A stretch of DNA of 64,000 bases from Candidatus Manganitrophus morganii (lineage in GTDB: Bacteria; Nitrospirota; Nitrospiria; SBBL01; Manganitrophaceae). Numbering within the stretch: position 1 is the stretch's first letter; every line of letters starts with the position of its first letter. The notes below the pieces were generated by a model. The model made no database searches and had not been told where the DNA came from. It saw nothing but the letters and a program-made list of their open reading frames with translations. Location of the stretch: the NCBI GenBank assembly GCA_021651055.1, contig JAJHOH010000001.1, positions 2,604,001 to 2,668,000 on the forward strand, given 5' to 3'. Position numbers and translations under genes: made by a program. Positions 24,549-31,953 of the stretch are shown here, piece after piece.

Positions 24549-25535
24549 ATGCGGGTGACCCATTCTGTCATCGCGGCGGCGGAGGTCGCAAAGATCGCTG
24601 CACGGGAGTACGACCTCGGTGCTCTGCCGACCGGCCGGCTGCTCAGCGACACCGACAATAACCACTATCTGCTGACGGCGGGTGAGACGAACTTTGTCTT
24701 CCGCATCTACCGCCGCGGAAAGTACTGGCTGACGAAGGAGTCCGACTACCGTTTCGAACTGGAGTGGCTGGCCTATCTGCACGAACAGGGCCTGCCGGTG
24801 ACTTATCCGATCCCACGGCGGAATGGGGATCTTCTCGGCCGCCTCGACGCCCCGGAGGGGGAGCGTTATTATGCGCTCTTCAGCTTTGCCCCCGGCTGCG
24901 TTGTGCATCCGATGAATGCCGGGCAAAGCCGTCTTTTCGGCGAAGGGATCGCCCGGATTCATCTGGCCTCCGACCGTTTTCAGCCAAAGCAACGCCGCTT
25001 TCATCAAGACACCGACTGGCTCATCGACGCGCCGCTGGCGCGCATCGACACCTTTCTCGAAGGCCGCCGGCCGGAGGCGGTCGCGTTCTTCCGCGGGCTC
25101 GCTCCCTCTTTAAAAGAGACCCTGCGGGGTCTGCCCCGATCGGCGCCGTTCTACGGCATTATCGGAGGGGATTTTCATGGGGGGAACCACTTCTTCTCTT
25201 CGGAGAATCGGCTCACCTTTTTCGACTTTGACATGTGCGGGTACGGCTGGCGCGTTTACGACCTGGCGAACTTTCTCTGGTCGACGAAGCTTCGGCCGGA
25301 GATGGGCACGACCTGGACCGATGTTTTGCAGGGTTATGAAACGGTCCGGCCCCTCTCGGAGGCGGAACGCGCGGCGTTGCCTGCGATGGTGAAGGTGCGG
25401 CATCTTTGGATCTTGGGGTTGCATACCACTTACAGCGATCAGTTGGGGGTGGGATGGCTCGGTGATCATTATTGGGAGCGGAATGTGGCGCGGTTGCGGG
25501 AGTGGGGGGAGGAGGAGAAGAAAAGTGGAGAGTGA
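24549..25535 (+). CDS. APH-fold phosphotransferase (SrkA/homoserine kinase II-like)
   Basis: A 328-residue kinase of the aminoglycoside phosphotransferase fold. The catalytic loop is GGDFHGGNHFF (Asp and Asn for catalysis and metal), followed by LTFFDFDMCGYG with the metal-binding Asp of the DFG-like position and YDLANFLW. This branch includes stress-response kinase SrkA and homoserine kinase II-like enzymes; the substrate cannot be told. It starts 29 bp after a terminator, so transcription probably begins close to the ATG or reads through. Confidence 0.87.
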   Translation: MRVTHSVIAAAEVAKIAAREYDLGALPTGRLLSDTDNNHYLLTAGETNFVFRIYRRGKYWLTKESDYRFELEWLAYLHEQGLPVTYPIPRRNGDLLGRLDAPEGERYYALFSFAPGCVVHPMNAGQSRLFGEGIARIHLASDRFQPKQRRFHQDTDWLIDAPLARIDTFLEGRRPEAVAFFRGLAPSLKETLRGLPRSAPFYGIIGGDFHGGNHFFSSENRLTFFDFDMCGYGWRVYDLANFLWSTKLRPEMGTTWTDVLQGYETVRPLSEAERAALPAMVKVRHLWILGLHTTYSDQLGVGWLGDHYWERNVARLREWGEEEKKSGE

Positions 25536-25561
25536 ACCGGTCCAAGCCCCCCTGCTTGAAT

Positions 25562-25597
25562 CCAACGTCGCGGGGTTCCACCCCACGACGTGGTTTT
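25562..25597 (+). terminator. Hairpin terminator after the phosphotransferase gene
   Basis: The arms around 25562-25575 and 25581-25593 pair (ACGTCG-GGGG with CCCC-CGACGT, small bulges) and are followed by TTTT, 26 bp after the stop. Confidence 0.7.
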
Positions 25598-25623
25598 AGT
25601 TTGCCTCAACCTAACCTCACAAT

Positions 25624-25652
25624 TTTACGGAACATCCCCACAGAGGTATGCT
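25624..25652 (+). promoter_or_regulatory. Promoter of the nfuA gene
   Basis: TTTACG and TATGCT are separated by 17 bp, 31 bp before the ATG with its AAGGAGG site. Confidence 0.6.
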
Positions 25653-25683
25653 ATGATCCGGCTACATTAAGGAGGACTGTCCA

Positions 25684-26286
25684 ATGATTCAAGTGACCGA
25701 AGCGGCCAGGAAGAAGATCGACGCGCTGACGAAGGACCAGGAGACGCAAAAGAAGACAAAGATTGAGGGGCTTCGCCTGACGATGAAGGGGGGGGCGGCG
25801 AAGACCGAATACAGCCTCGCTTTCGTAGAAGCGGGCAAGCGGAAGGAAGACGATGTCGTGTCGGAGGCCGACGGCCTCGCCTTTTTTATGGAGCCGCGGG
25901 ACGCCTCGTTTCTGGAAGATGTGAAAATCGACTTTGTCACCACGCTCGACCAGACCGGTTTTAAAGTGGAGAATCCGAAGGGGGCATTGCCGGAGCCGAC
26001 CGCCGATTTAGACAACCCGGAGGCCAAGGCGATCCAGCACCTCTTGAACACGGAGATCAATCCGTCGGTCGCGAGCCACGGCGGGGTGATCACCCTGGTC
26101 GGTGTGCGCGACCATGTCGCCTATCTTCGTTTGGGGGGAGGGTGTCATGGGTGCGGGAGTGCGGAGGTGACGCTTAAGCAGGGGGTAATCGTCGCTATCA
26201 AGAAGGCGGTTCCTGAAATCGTCGATGTTTTGGATGTTACCGACCATGCCGGGGGAAAGAACCCCTATTTCGTTGCGCACAGATAA
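25684..26286 (+). CDS. nfuA: Fe-S biogenesis protein NfuA-like
   Basis: A 200-residue iron-sulfur carrier. The N-terminal half (about 1-100) has the A-type (IscA/HesB) fold but lacks its cysteines, as in NfuA. The C-terminal half (about 112-195) is a NifU domain with the cluster-binding CHGC at Cys154 and Cys157 and the LGGGCHGCGSAEVTL context. It would bind a [4Fe-4S] cluster at a dimer interface and deliver it to enzymes such as IspH or the radical SAM protein in this window. AAGGAGG lies 8 bp before the ATG. Confidence 0.9.
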   Translation: MIQVTEAARKKIDALTKDQETQKKTKIEGLRLTMKGGAAKTEYSLAFVEAGKRKEDDVVSEADGLAFFMEPRDASFLEDVKIDFVTTLDQTGFKVENPKGALPEPTADLDNPEAKAIQHLLNTEINPSVASHGGVITLVGVRDHVAYLRLGGGCHGCGSAEVTLKQGVIVAIKKAVPEIVDVLDVTDHAGGKNPYFVAHR

Positions 26287-26326
26287 CGTTCGGCTTCTAC
26301 GCCGGCGACAGGAGTAAAGAATTAGA

Positions 26327-26615
26327 ATGGGGCTTTGCTCCAAGATTCATCTGCGAGGATCAAAGTCGTGGGGCTCCTCGCCCCACACCCCCGCCGCGGG
26401 GGGTGCGTGCCCACCCCCCTTCGGATTCCCAGGGCAGCGGGGGCTGCCGCCCCCCAGCACCCCCCACGGTCACAACTCGCACAACGCACGGAAGAGCACC
26501 GTGGATTGTGCTTCAAACAATGGTGACCTGATTTGGTCGATGAAACGTCTGGACAGAAGAACGCAGGAGAATGGGGGGCACAGGACGCCCTCGACGCGTG
26601 GGCTCTTTGCTCTTG
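26327..26615 (+). repeat. GC-rich dispersed repeat, copy A
   Basis: A non-coding block made of small GC hairpins (GGGGCTCCTCGCCCC and CACGG-CCGTG type) followed by a tail with GAACGCAGGAGAATGGGGGG. About 245 bp (26370-26615) match the inverted copy C at 36064-36310 almost perfectly. Copy B at 35752-35915 is a shorter diverged direct copy. Several frames stay open through it, but none looks like protein. It marks the left edge of the accessory region. Confidence 0.9.
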
Positions 26616-26649
26616 GATTTCAAATTCCTAATTCCTAATTTTCAGATTC

Positions 26650-27528
26650 CTAATTATCTAAACTCCAGCGGGAGATCCGCTTTGGAAGATCTGTCACACC
26701 CCACGTCTCACACATTTCTTTAAGCCGGCTCCGGGCGCCTTGCCATTCTAAATCATCCAACTTCTCCGCAAGCGGAACGTCTTCGCGCAGCGTCGCGAGC
26801 TTCCGGTAGAGGAGCGCCTCTTCCCGGTGGGCGGCCAGGCTCTCCGCCAGGCGGGCGGCGCGGCCGGGGCCGAGCCCGAATTGACTCGGGTCGTTCGGGA
26901 TCGATTCCAGATGTTCATAACGCGCCAGCACGGCCGATGCGGACTTGGCCCCCCAGCCCGGAATGCCGGGATAGCCGTCGGCGGCATCTCCCACCAGCGC
27001 CAGCCAGTCGGGAATCGACTGAGGACTCACGCCGAACTTCTCCATCACCCCCGGCGCATCCAACATGATATCTCGCCGCCGGTCCCAGCAGACGATCCGA
27101 TTGCCGGAGACCAATTGCGTCAGGTCTTTGTCGGGCGAGCCAATGATGATCTGTTCGACGGCGGGGTCGTTCTTCCACTTCATCGCGGCGGCGGCCAACG
27201 CATCGTCGGCCTCAAATTCCACCATCGGCCAGACGACCACGCCGAGGGCGGCGACCGCCTCTTCGGCCAGGGGGAATTGGGCGAGGAGGTCCGGATCGAT
27301 CCCTGCGGAGGTTTTGTATCCGGGATAAAGCGCGTTGCGGAACGATTCGATGACATGATCGAAGGCACAGGCGACGTGGGTCACCTCCGGCCTGGCCAGT
27401 AATGCGGCCAGGCTTCTTACCAGGCCGAGGGTCGCGCCGATCTCCCGTCCGTCGGGAGCTTTCTTCGGCGGGGCGCCGAAGTGGTTTCGGAAGAGCTCGT
27501 AGGTGCCGTCGATCAGGTGGATTTTCAT
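26650..27528 (-). CDS. 5'-3' exonuclease (PolA N-terminal/FEN-like)
   Basis: A 292-residue stand-alone flap/5'-3' exonuclease related to the N-terminal domain of DNA polymerase I. Metal-binding acidic clusters are visible: LIDGTYELFR at the N-terminus, AFDHVIESFRN, EFEADDALAAAA and GSPDKDLTQLV. The helix-hairpin region IPGWGAKSASAVLARY follows. It would cut RNA primers or flaps. No ribosome site is evident before ATG 27528, because a decayed toxin gene ends there. The first 117 bp are duplicated at 27939-28055. Confidence 0.9.
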   Translation of the reverse strand: MKIHLIDGTYELFRNHFGAPPKKAPDGREIGATLGLVRSLAALLARPEVTHVACAFDHVIESFRNALYPGYKTSAGIDPDLLAQFPLAEEAVAALGVVVWPMVEFEADDALAAAAMKWKNDPAVEQIIIGSPDKDLTQLVSGNRIVCWDRRRDIMLDAPGVMEKFGVSPQSIPDWLALVGDAADGYPGIPGWGAKSASAVLARYEHLESIPNDPSQFGLGPGRAARLAESLAAHREEALLYRKLATLREDVPLAEKLDDLEWQGARSRLKEMCETWGVTDLPKRISRWSLDN

Positions 27529-27539
27529 TGGTGTCGCTT

Positions 27540-27622
27540 ATGTTTGAAGTGGAGAGGTCTTGAACCGGTTGGGGGAGCGCCTTATAGCAGGCCCAAAAAT
27601 CAGGGGAAGCAAAGTGCTTCAC
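27540..27622 (-). pseudogene. Remnant of a RelE/ParE-like toxin gene
   Basis: From GTG 27622 the frame starts MKHFASPDFWACYKALPQ, the usual opening of a RelE/ParE-type toxin I recall (ASPxFWxCYxALPxxVQxLA). It then breaks. A shifted frame reads SLHFKHKRHQ-stop, matching the later PSLHFK motif. About 15-20 central residues and the whole catalytic C-terminus are missing. The start overlaps the reconstructed antitoxin stop as GTGA. Confidence 0.55.
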
Positions 27623-27818
27623 AGCTCCGAGCCTCTCCCGGATTTAAAGTCTTTCAGTGCTTTATCCGCCAGGTGTCGAGTTTTCCTGTCCGCACATCTT
27701 CTTCGATCTGCCGATCCCAAATTGCGGCATCGAATTCAAGGAACCACTTGCGGAAGGCCGCAAGCTCTTCCGGGGTGAGTGCTTGGATTTCTTTTTCAAT
27801 CTGTTCGATTTTGCTCAT
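27619..27818 (-). pseudogene. Frameshifted antitoxin-like gene
   Basis: ATG 27818 follows GGAGAGGG and opens MSKIEQIEKEIQALTPEEL, then WDRQIEEDVRTGKLD, the usual layout of an addiction-module antitoxin found upstream of RelE/ParE toxins. After GKLD the frame runs into a premature stop at 27654. Shifting by one base restores LADKALKDFKSG-EL-stop, the family's expected tail, ending at 27619. I infer a one-base deletion around 27670. An in-frame upstream ATG exists at 27848. Confidence 0.65.
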
Positions 27819-27881
27819 TGCCCTCTCCAGTGAGTTCTTAAGCCACATTTTAGCAGGTTTCCGGAGGAAAACGAATCTCTT

Positions 27882-28055
27882 TCAGCAATGGAGCGCGTAC
27901 GGAAGACCGCCTCTTGGCGAGAGGGACTGGGCGAGGAGACTTCTTACCAGACCGAGGGTGGCGCCGATCTCTTGGCCGTCGGGAGCTTTCTTCGGCGGGG
28001 CGCCGAAGTGGTTTCGGAAGAGCTCGTAGGTGCCGTCGATCAGGTGGATTTTCAT
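27882..28055 (-). pseudogene. Truncated duplicate of the exonuclease 5' end
   Basis: Bases 27939-28055 repeat the first 117 bp of the exonuclease gene (27412-27528) with about five mismatches and no indels. After about 39 codons the frame leaves the homology and stops at 27882. It lies 20 bp downstream of the DUF2630 gene, possibly the original position of the exonuclease gene before the toxin-antitoxin module came between. Confidence 0.85.
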
Positions 28056-28074
28056 TCGTTCGCGGCGCCCGAGG

Positions 28075-28308
28075 TTAACCCTGTTGGTTCTCAACCACCT
28101 TCGCGGAACGCACTTTCGCCGTATCGGGATTGGCCTGGGCATCCCGCAGGCCGCGCCGTTGTCGCAGCAGGTCCCAGCATTGGTCCAACTCCGTGGTGAC
28201 TTCTTTGAGGCGTTTCATTTCCTCGTCGCTCAAGTTCTCGTTGGAATAGAGTTGGTGTTCCTCTTTTGCGAGCTCATCGATGTGTTTTAACACCTGTCCA
28301 TCTTCCAT
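28075..28308 (-). CDS. DUF2630-family protein
   Basis: A 77-residue helical protein with IDELAKEEHQLY, ELDQCWDLLRQRRGLRDA and a C-terminal V-RSAKVVE, which is the DUF2630 pattern. The function is unknown in the family. I chose ATG 28308 (MEDGQVLKHI), since the upstream ATG at 28323 adds only MEGLK. It reads into the truncated exonuclease fragment. Confidence 0.82.
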   Translation of the reverse strand: MEDGQVLKHIDELAKEEHQLYSNENLSDEEMKRLKEVTTELDQCWDLLRQRRGLRDAQANPDTAKVRSAKVVENQQG

Positions 28309-28323
28309 CTTCAAACCCTCCAT

Positions 28324-28585
28324 CGATTGGGAAGTCGGATGCGATCTATATAACTCATTTTAGTTTAATGAAACGCATTTTTGTTTACAAGCCGGGGCGA
28401 GGTGAAAGACGTGGTGCCATCTGTGCAAGTCAATATTCAACCTAACCCGAAACCTGATCTTGCATTACCACATATGTGAGTGAATGTTTGATTGCAAGAC
28501 CTGACCCCTTGTCGCTCACTGGAAGTGTTCCTCACAGCTTGAATAAAGGTAAAATGATTTCGGTATAACGATTTAGTTTTTTATC
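28324..28585. other. AT-rich non-coding stretch before the ncRNA promoter
   Basis: I see no gene here. The base composition changes from GC-rich to AT-rich in this stretch, consistent with the left boundary of a transferred segment. Confidence 0.5.
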
Positions 28586-28614
28586 TTGAAAGAGAAAAAC
28601 AATCTTGGTATGCT
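28586..28614 (+). promoter_or_regulatory. Promoter of the reverse-transcriptase leader RNA
   Basis: TTGAAA and TATGCT are spaced by exactly 17 bp, with TGG directly before the -10 box (extended -10). The start site would fall near 28621, inside an inverted repeat (GTTAACGC 28615-28622 with GCGTTAAC 28635-28642), which could also act as an operator. It lies about 390 bp before the RT start. Confidence 0.75.
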
Positions 28615-28620
28615 GTTAAC

Positions 28621-28990
28621 GCTTAGCGCAAATGGCGTTAACGATGACAGCTGAAGAGCAAGAGAAATCGTCTTGACTCGAAACATAAGTGTTCGAGCGG
28701 CTCCGGCCAGAGAACAACTATGCGTATGCTGAATGTTATGAAAGCCATGATAGGGATAGCTCCTTGATTGACGATAATAACACAGATCATGCAGATCAAG
28801 CCCGATTAGGCTATTGCCTAATAGGGCTGCGGCTAGCCAAAAGGATAACCAGCTTACCCTTAGGCGAAACGATTGGAGAAGGGTTGTAGGGTAAGCCATG
28901 ACTATAGTCTGATCCTACCAGTTGCTGGATTGGTCAGTTAAGCGGGAGACATTTTTCGACATGCCGTTGTCGGTCTCCCGCTTAGTGCAT
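28621..28990 (+). ncRNA. Structured leader RNA of the DRT2-like system (predicted)
   Basis: About 370 nt between the promoter and the RT gene with no convincing gene. Stem-loops visible by eye are: GCCC-ATTAGGC with GCCTAAT-GGGC (about 28799-28827), GCTTACCCT with AGGGTAAGC (28852-28860/28888-28896), GACTATAGTC (28900-28909), and a strong terminal hairpin AAGCGGGAGAC with GTCTCCCGCTT (28939-28983). DRT2 systems use such an upstream ncRNA as template for rolling-circle cDNA synthesis. Here that is inferred from position, promoter and structure. A 66-codon sense frame (28689-28889) and a 108-codon antisense frame (28573-28899) are open across it. Confidence 0.65.
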
Positions 28991-29003
28991 TTTGGGGAGA
29001 ACT

Positions 29004-30449
29004 TTGCGTAGGACCGCTAAAGGTAAGCCCAAAAAACATCCATGGTTCAAACGAAAAAATTATCTTCATTTCGATTTAGCGCTTGAAAGATCTGAGGCTG
29101 AGAAGTATGTTACCCGACCAGAAAATATTTTAAGACACCGCTTTTCGCCATTGATCCACTACTTCAAGATTTCAAGAAAAATTCGGCGAGATAAGGATAG
29201 CGAGAAGGCATATAGACTCGGTGGTAAAACAGGAGAAAAACCGAAGTTAATAGTCGAGGAGAAGTCTCGGAATATATTTTATACCAGCCATGTGGATGGA
29301 TATATCTACAGTTACTACGGATTTAAAATCCAAAAAGCCTACGAGAAGTTTCTGCTAGAAAAAAAACTTACCAGTAACGTAATCGCTTATCGACCCATCA
29401 CCAAAAATGGAATAAAGTTTTGTAATTCTCATTTGGCCGATGAAGCATTTAATTTCATACGGTCAATGAGTGAATGCCATATTCTTTGCTTCGATATCAG
29501 TAAGTTTTTCGACAAGCTCTCTGTGGGCGTCTTGAAGGAAAAGTGGGCTCAAGTTCTAGGTAAGAAATGGTTGCCCAGTGATCATTTTAAGGTGTACGAG
29601 AGTTTAGTTAATTTTTGTTATATAGAGGAAGCGCAATTAGTTGGACACTTCAAGGATAGATTTGAAACGAACCCCAGACAGCATGGACTCGATAGAGGTT
29701 CTGGGGGAAGCTTGAAAAACAGAATTTGTGAATGCCGTGACTTAAGAGAGCTTAAGAAGATACTTAGACAACAAGGAAACCAGTTGATTAAAGAAAAAGA
29801 AATCTTGTCGATTACAGGCATTCCTCAAGGAACTGCCATATCAGGCCTGTTATCGAATATTTTTATGGCGGATTTTGATATAGCAGTTAAAGGCTATGTG
29901 GAATCAAAAAAGGGAATTTACAGGAGATATTCCGATGATATCCTTATTGCTGTTCCGACTACGGTAGGGTTTAGCGAGATAGAAGATTTCGTCAAACAAC
30001 AACTTAATGAGTCTTGTGCCGGGAGCATTCAGCTCAATGATAAAAAAACTGAAAAGAGAATCTATCAGTCGAAGCCGAAGAATGGCTTCGGAGTCTTTGA
30101 CCTAAATCTTAAACCTTCTAAAGCTCAATATCTTGGCTTTCATTTTGACGGTCAGAATGTTTTTATTCGAAATAGCAGTATATCCAAAGACCGTGGAAAA
30201 ACTGTTCAACTTGTTAGAAAACATAAAAAGAGAGACCATAAGATTAACACGGTGGCGATCTTCAAACAGCGTTCGCCGAGAAAGATTACTCCTTTCGATA
30301 ATGAGAAAGCTAAAGGATTTGTCTATTATTCTAAAAGGGCAGCTAATGCCCACAGTGATTCTGCTACCATTACGGCTCAAACTAAAAAGAATGACCGTTT
30401 TATTAAGAAGATAATTGTAAAAGAGCGCAACAAAGAACCAACGCCTTGA
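29004..30449 (+). CDS. Antiviral reverse transcriptase, DRT2-like
   Basis: A 481-residue unknown-group reverse transcriptase. The N-terminus has WFKRKNYLHFDLAL and SPLIHYF, which I associate with DRT2 (UG2) proteins. RT motifs follow in order: ITKNGIKFCNSHLADEAF, the first catalytic Asp in CFDISKFFDKL (about 163), GIPQGTAISGLLSNI (about 272), the active-site RRYSDDIL (about 309) and YLGFHFDG. The Lys/Arg-rich C-terminal region is longer than I expect for DRT2. TTG 29004 is preferred over TTG 28992 because GGGGAGAA lies just before it. It is alone, with a structured leader upstream and no maturase, endonuclease or integrase partner, which argues against a group II intron or retrotransposon. 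Confidence 0.82.
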   Translation: MRRTAKGKPKKHPWFKRKNYLHFDLALERSEAEKYVTRPENILRHRFSPLIHYFKISRKIRRDKDSEKAYRLGGKTGEKPKLIVEEKSRNIFYTSHVDGYIYSYYGFKIQKAYEKFLLEKKLTSNVIAYRPITKNGIKFCNSHLADEAFNFIRSMSECHILCFDISKFFDKLSVGVLKEKWAQVLGKKWLPSDHFKVYESLVNFCYIEEAQLVGHFKDRFETNPRQHGLDRGSGGSLKNRICECRDLRELKKILRQQGNQLIKEKEILSITGIPQGTAISGLLSNIFMADFDIAVKGYVESKKGIYRRYSDDILIAVPTTVGFSEIEDFVKQQLNESCAGSIQLNDKKTEKRIYQSKPKNGFGVFDLNLKPSKAQYLGFHFDGQNVFIRNSSISKDRGKTVQLVRKHKKRDHKINTVAIFKQRSPRKITPFDNEKAKGFVYYSKRAANAHSDSATITAQTKKNDRFIKKIIVKERNKEPTP

Positions 30450-30576
30450 TCACTAGTAATAGTTAGATTTAATGGCCGTCCTTAAAAAGGCAATTCAGCT
30501 CCATATTTCAGTTGTGGCGCCTCAAATAGTATGGTTTCGGTGGATTTCCCACGAAATTTCAATTGGTTTAGGGGCC

Positions 30577-30605
30577 TTTCACTTGCTCACAATAAAGGTT
30601 ATACT
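30577..30605 (+). promoter_or_regulatory. Promoter of the three-gene cassette
   Basis: TTTCAC and TATACT are separated by 17 bp, 25 bp before the ATG with its GAAGGAG site. It gives the cassette independent expression from the RT. Confidence 0.65.
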
Positions 30606-30629
30606 AAAGTAGTTGCTGAAGGAGTATAA

Positions 30630-31301
30630 ATGCCGAAATTCGAAGGGAAAGCCTTCAACATTGTTTTTATAGGAAGACAGAACCCGCAGATCTTAAACCA
30701 TGATTTTCTGAAATCACATCATGCCCTTCCCGAAAATATAGAACCGTTCCGAAGCCTTTTAGACAAAAAAGATGCGGCACCTTTTTCAGAGTTTGTATCG
30801 ACCCCTGTCCTCTCAATGATCAAATATGGTCCCATCTCGATTGTTGTGGAAGAGAATAGGTATCAGATAACAGATTCCATCTTCACGAATGCGACGTCGA
30901 GCCCTATTCTTGGGATTACTAAAAAATATTTTGGAGATCTGTTACGCTATACTCCTCTGCAACTTGGCGGTGTTAATTTAATTGGAAACATACATTTCAA
31001 AGATGCCGAGGATGAGAAGAAACTGGATCAGTTATTGGGAATCAATAGAGATAGACTCATCGCCCTTTCCGGGGTTAGTGATATACGGAGTGGTCTCTCC
31101 TTCAGTTTTCCATGGAAAGAAGGAATGATAGAAGTTCAAGTTACCAAACTGAAAGACCGATCACAACCAGCAGCAATGACATTTAATTATGAGTTCCGTT
31201 ACAAGGACATTGACTCCTTTTTAAGGAATTTGGATTTATTCCCAGAAATATTGGTAAGATTTAAACAGCTATGTGGTGGGCTGGGGATGGAGATTCAGTA
31301 A
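30630..31301 (+). CDS. Unknown protein, first gene of a HEPN-linked cassette
   Basis: A 223-residue soluble protein. It has a mixed alpha/beta pattern: FNIVFIGRQNP near the start, MIKYGPISIVVEENRYQITD in the middle and PLQLGGVNLIGNIHF after that. The layout faintly recalls TIGR04255-type proteins (sporadic, defence-associated), but I would not assign it. GAAGGAG precedes the ATG, and a promoter lies 25 bp upstream. The next gene starts at or before its stop codon. Low GC and codon use match the RT and differ from the flanks. Confidence 0.75.
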   Translation: MPKFEGKAFNIVFIGRQNPQILNHDFLKSHHALPENIEPFRSLLDKKDAAPFSEFVSTPVLSMIKYGPISIVVEENRYQITDSIFTNATSSPILGITKKYFGDLLRYTPLQLGGVNLIGNIHFKDAEDEKKLDQLLGINRDRLIALSGVSDIRSGLSFSFPWKEGMIEVQVTKLKDRSQPAAMTFNYEFRYKDIDSFLRNLDLFPEILVRFKQLCGGLGMEIQ

Positions 31302-31302
31302 A

Positions 31303-31950
31303 TTGGAAGAAACAACGATTGCTGCAGGAGAAGAAATTCTAGCAGTTGCCGCAATGCAAAATTTGCCGGCTCCATCCGGAAGCGTGGACAATACTCAGCC
31401 GTTTGACTATGACCGAGAGCGGCTGTTCTCTTCAGTATCTTCCCTACATAGTGCTTTATCAAATCGTCAGAATAATGCGGATACTTTTCGCAGGCTATTT
31501 ATTACTTTAGACGGTTTGGAGAAGAAAGGACTTGGTTCCGGGACTGTATATGTCCACGTAAGAAAGGTGGAGGCTAGTGCCTTACCTGTTGTCCGAGGGA
31601 TATCATCCTGGCTCTCCTCAGGTTTGCTTGTTCATGTTCCAGTTTACTATCAGGTGCTACAAAGGGAAGTCTCTATTGAGGCCCTGCGCTTCTGTAAAGA
31701 AAGAGGGATTCTACAATTTTTCCCTATTGCTCTTCGTCTAATCGAGAAGTTCTTTTCTCCTGTTAATCAAGTTTCATTTGAAATAGAAGAAGACCCGGAA
31801 ACCGAGGAAGAATGGCTTGCAATTAATATTACGGTTTCAGGGGAAGTCTCGCAGATATTAGATAAATACGATCAATATACCGATTCGTGGATCTCCGCTG
31901 TCCCTTGGCCCGAAAGGGTTCTGTTCAGACTATCATATAATATTCTCTAA
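31303..31950 (+). CDS. Unknown protein, second gene of the cassette
   Basis: A 215-residue protein with no recognised motif. Notable segments are VRGISSWLSSGLLVHVPVYY, LRFCKERGILQFFP and SFEIEEDPETEEEWLAI. TTG 31303, one base after the upstream stop, has GGAG 10 bp before it. GTG codons at 31273 and 31276 would overlap the first gene by about 29 bp. The next gene begins 3 bp after its stop, so all three are one operon. Confidence 0.72.
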   Translation: MEETTIAAGEEILAVAAMQNLPAPSGSVDNTQPFDYDRERLFSSVSSLHSALSNRQNNADTFRRLFITLDGLEKKGLGSGTVYVHVRKVEASALPVVRGISSWLSSGLLVHVPVYYQVLQREVSIEALRFCKERGILQFFPIALRLIEKFFSPVNQVSFEIEEDPETEEEWLAINITVSGEVSQILDKYDQYTDSWISAVPWPERVLFRLSYNIL

Positions 31951-31953
31951 CAA

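Noticed and set aside
26335-26526. Open frames through the GC-rich repeat copies
   Set aside because: Frames are open only because the repeat is GC-rich; copies differ by indels that would break any protein.
28573-28899. A 108-codon minus-strand frame as an ordinary protein gene
   Set aside because: No ribosome site, and it overlaps the predicted leader RNA and its promoter. Kept only as an observation about a possible cDNA-encoded frame.
28992-30449. Group II intron or retron as the source of the RT
   Set aside because: No maturase or HNH domain, no intron boundary structures, and no retron msr/msd layout with the branching AGC pattern that I can see. The N-terminus fits DRT2 better.
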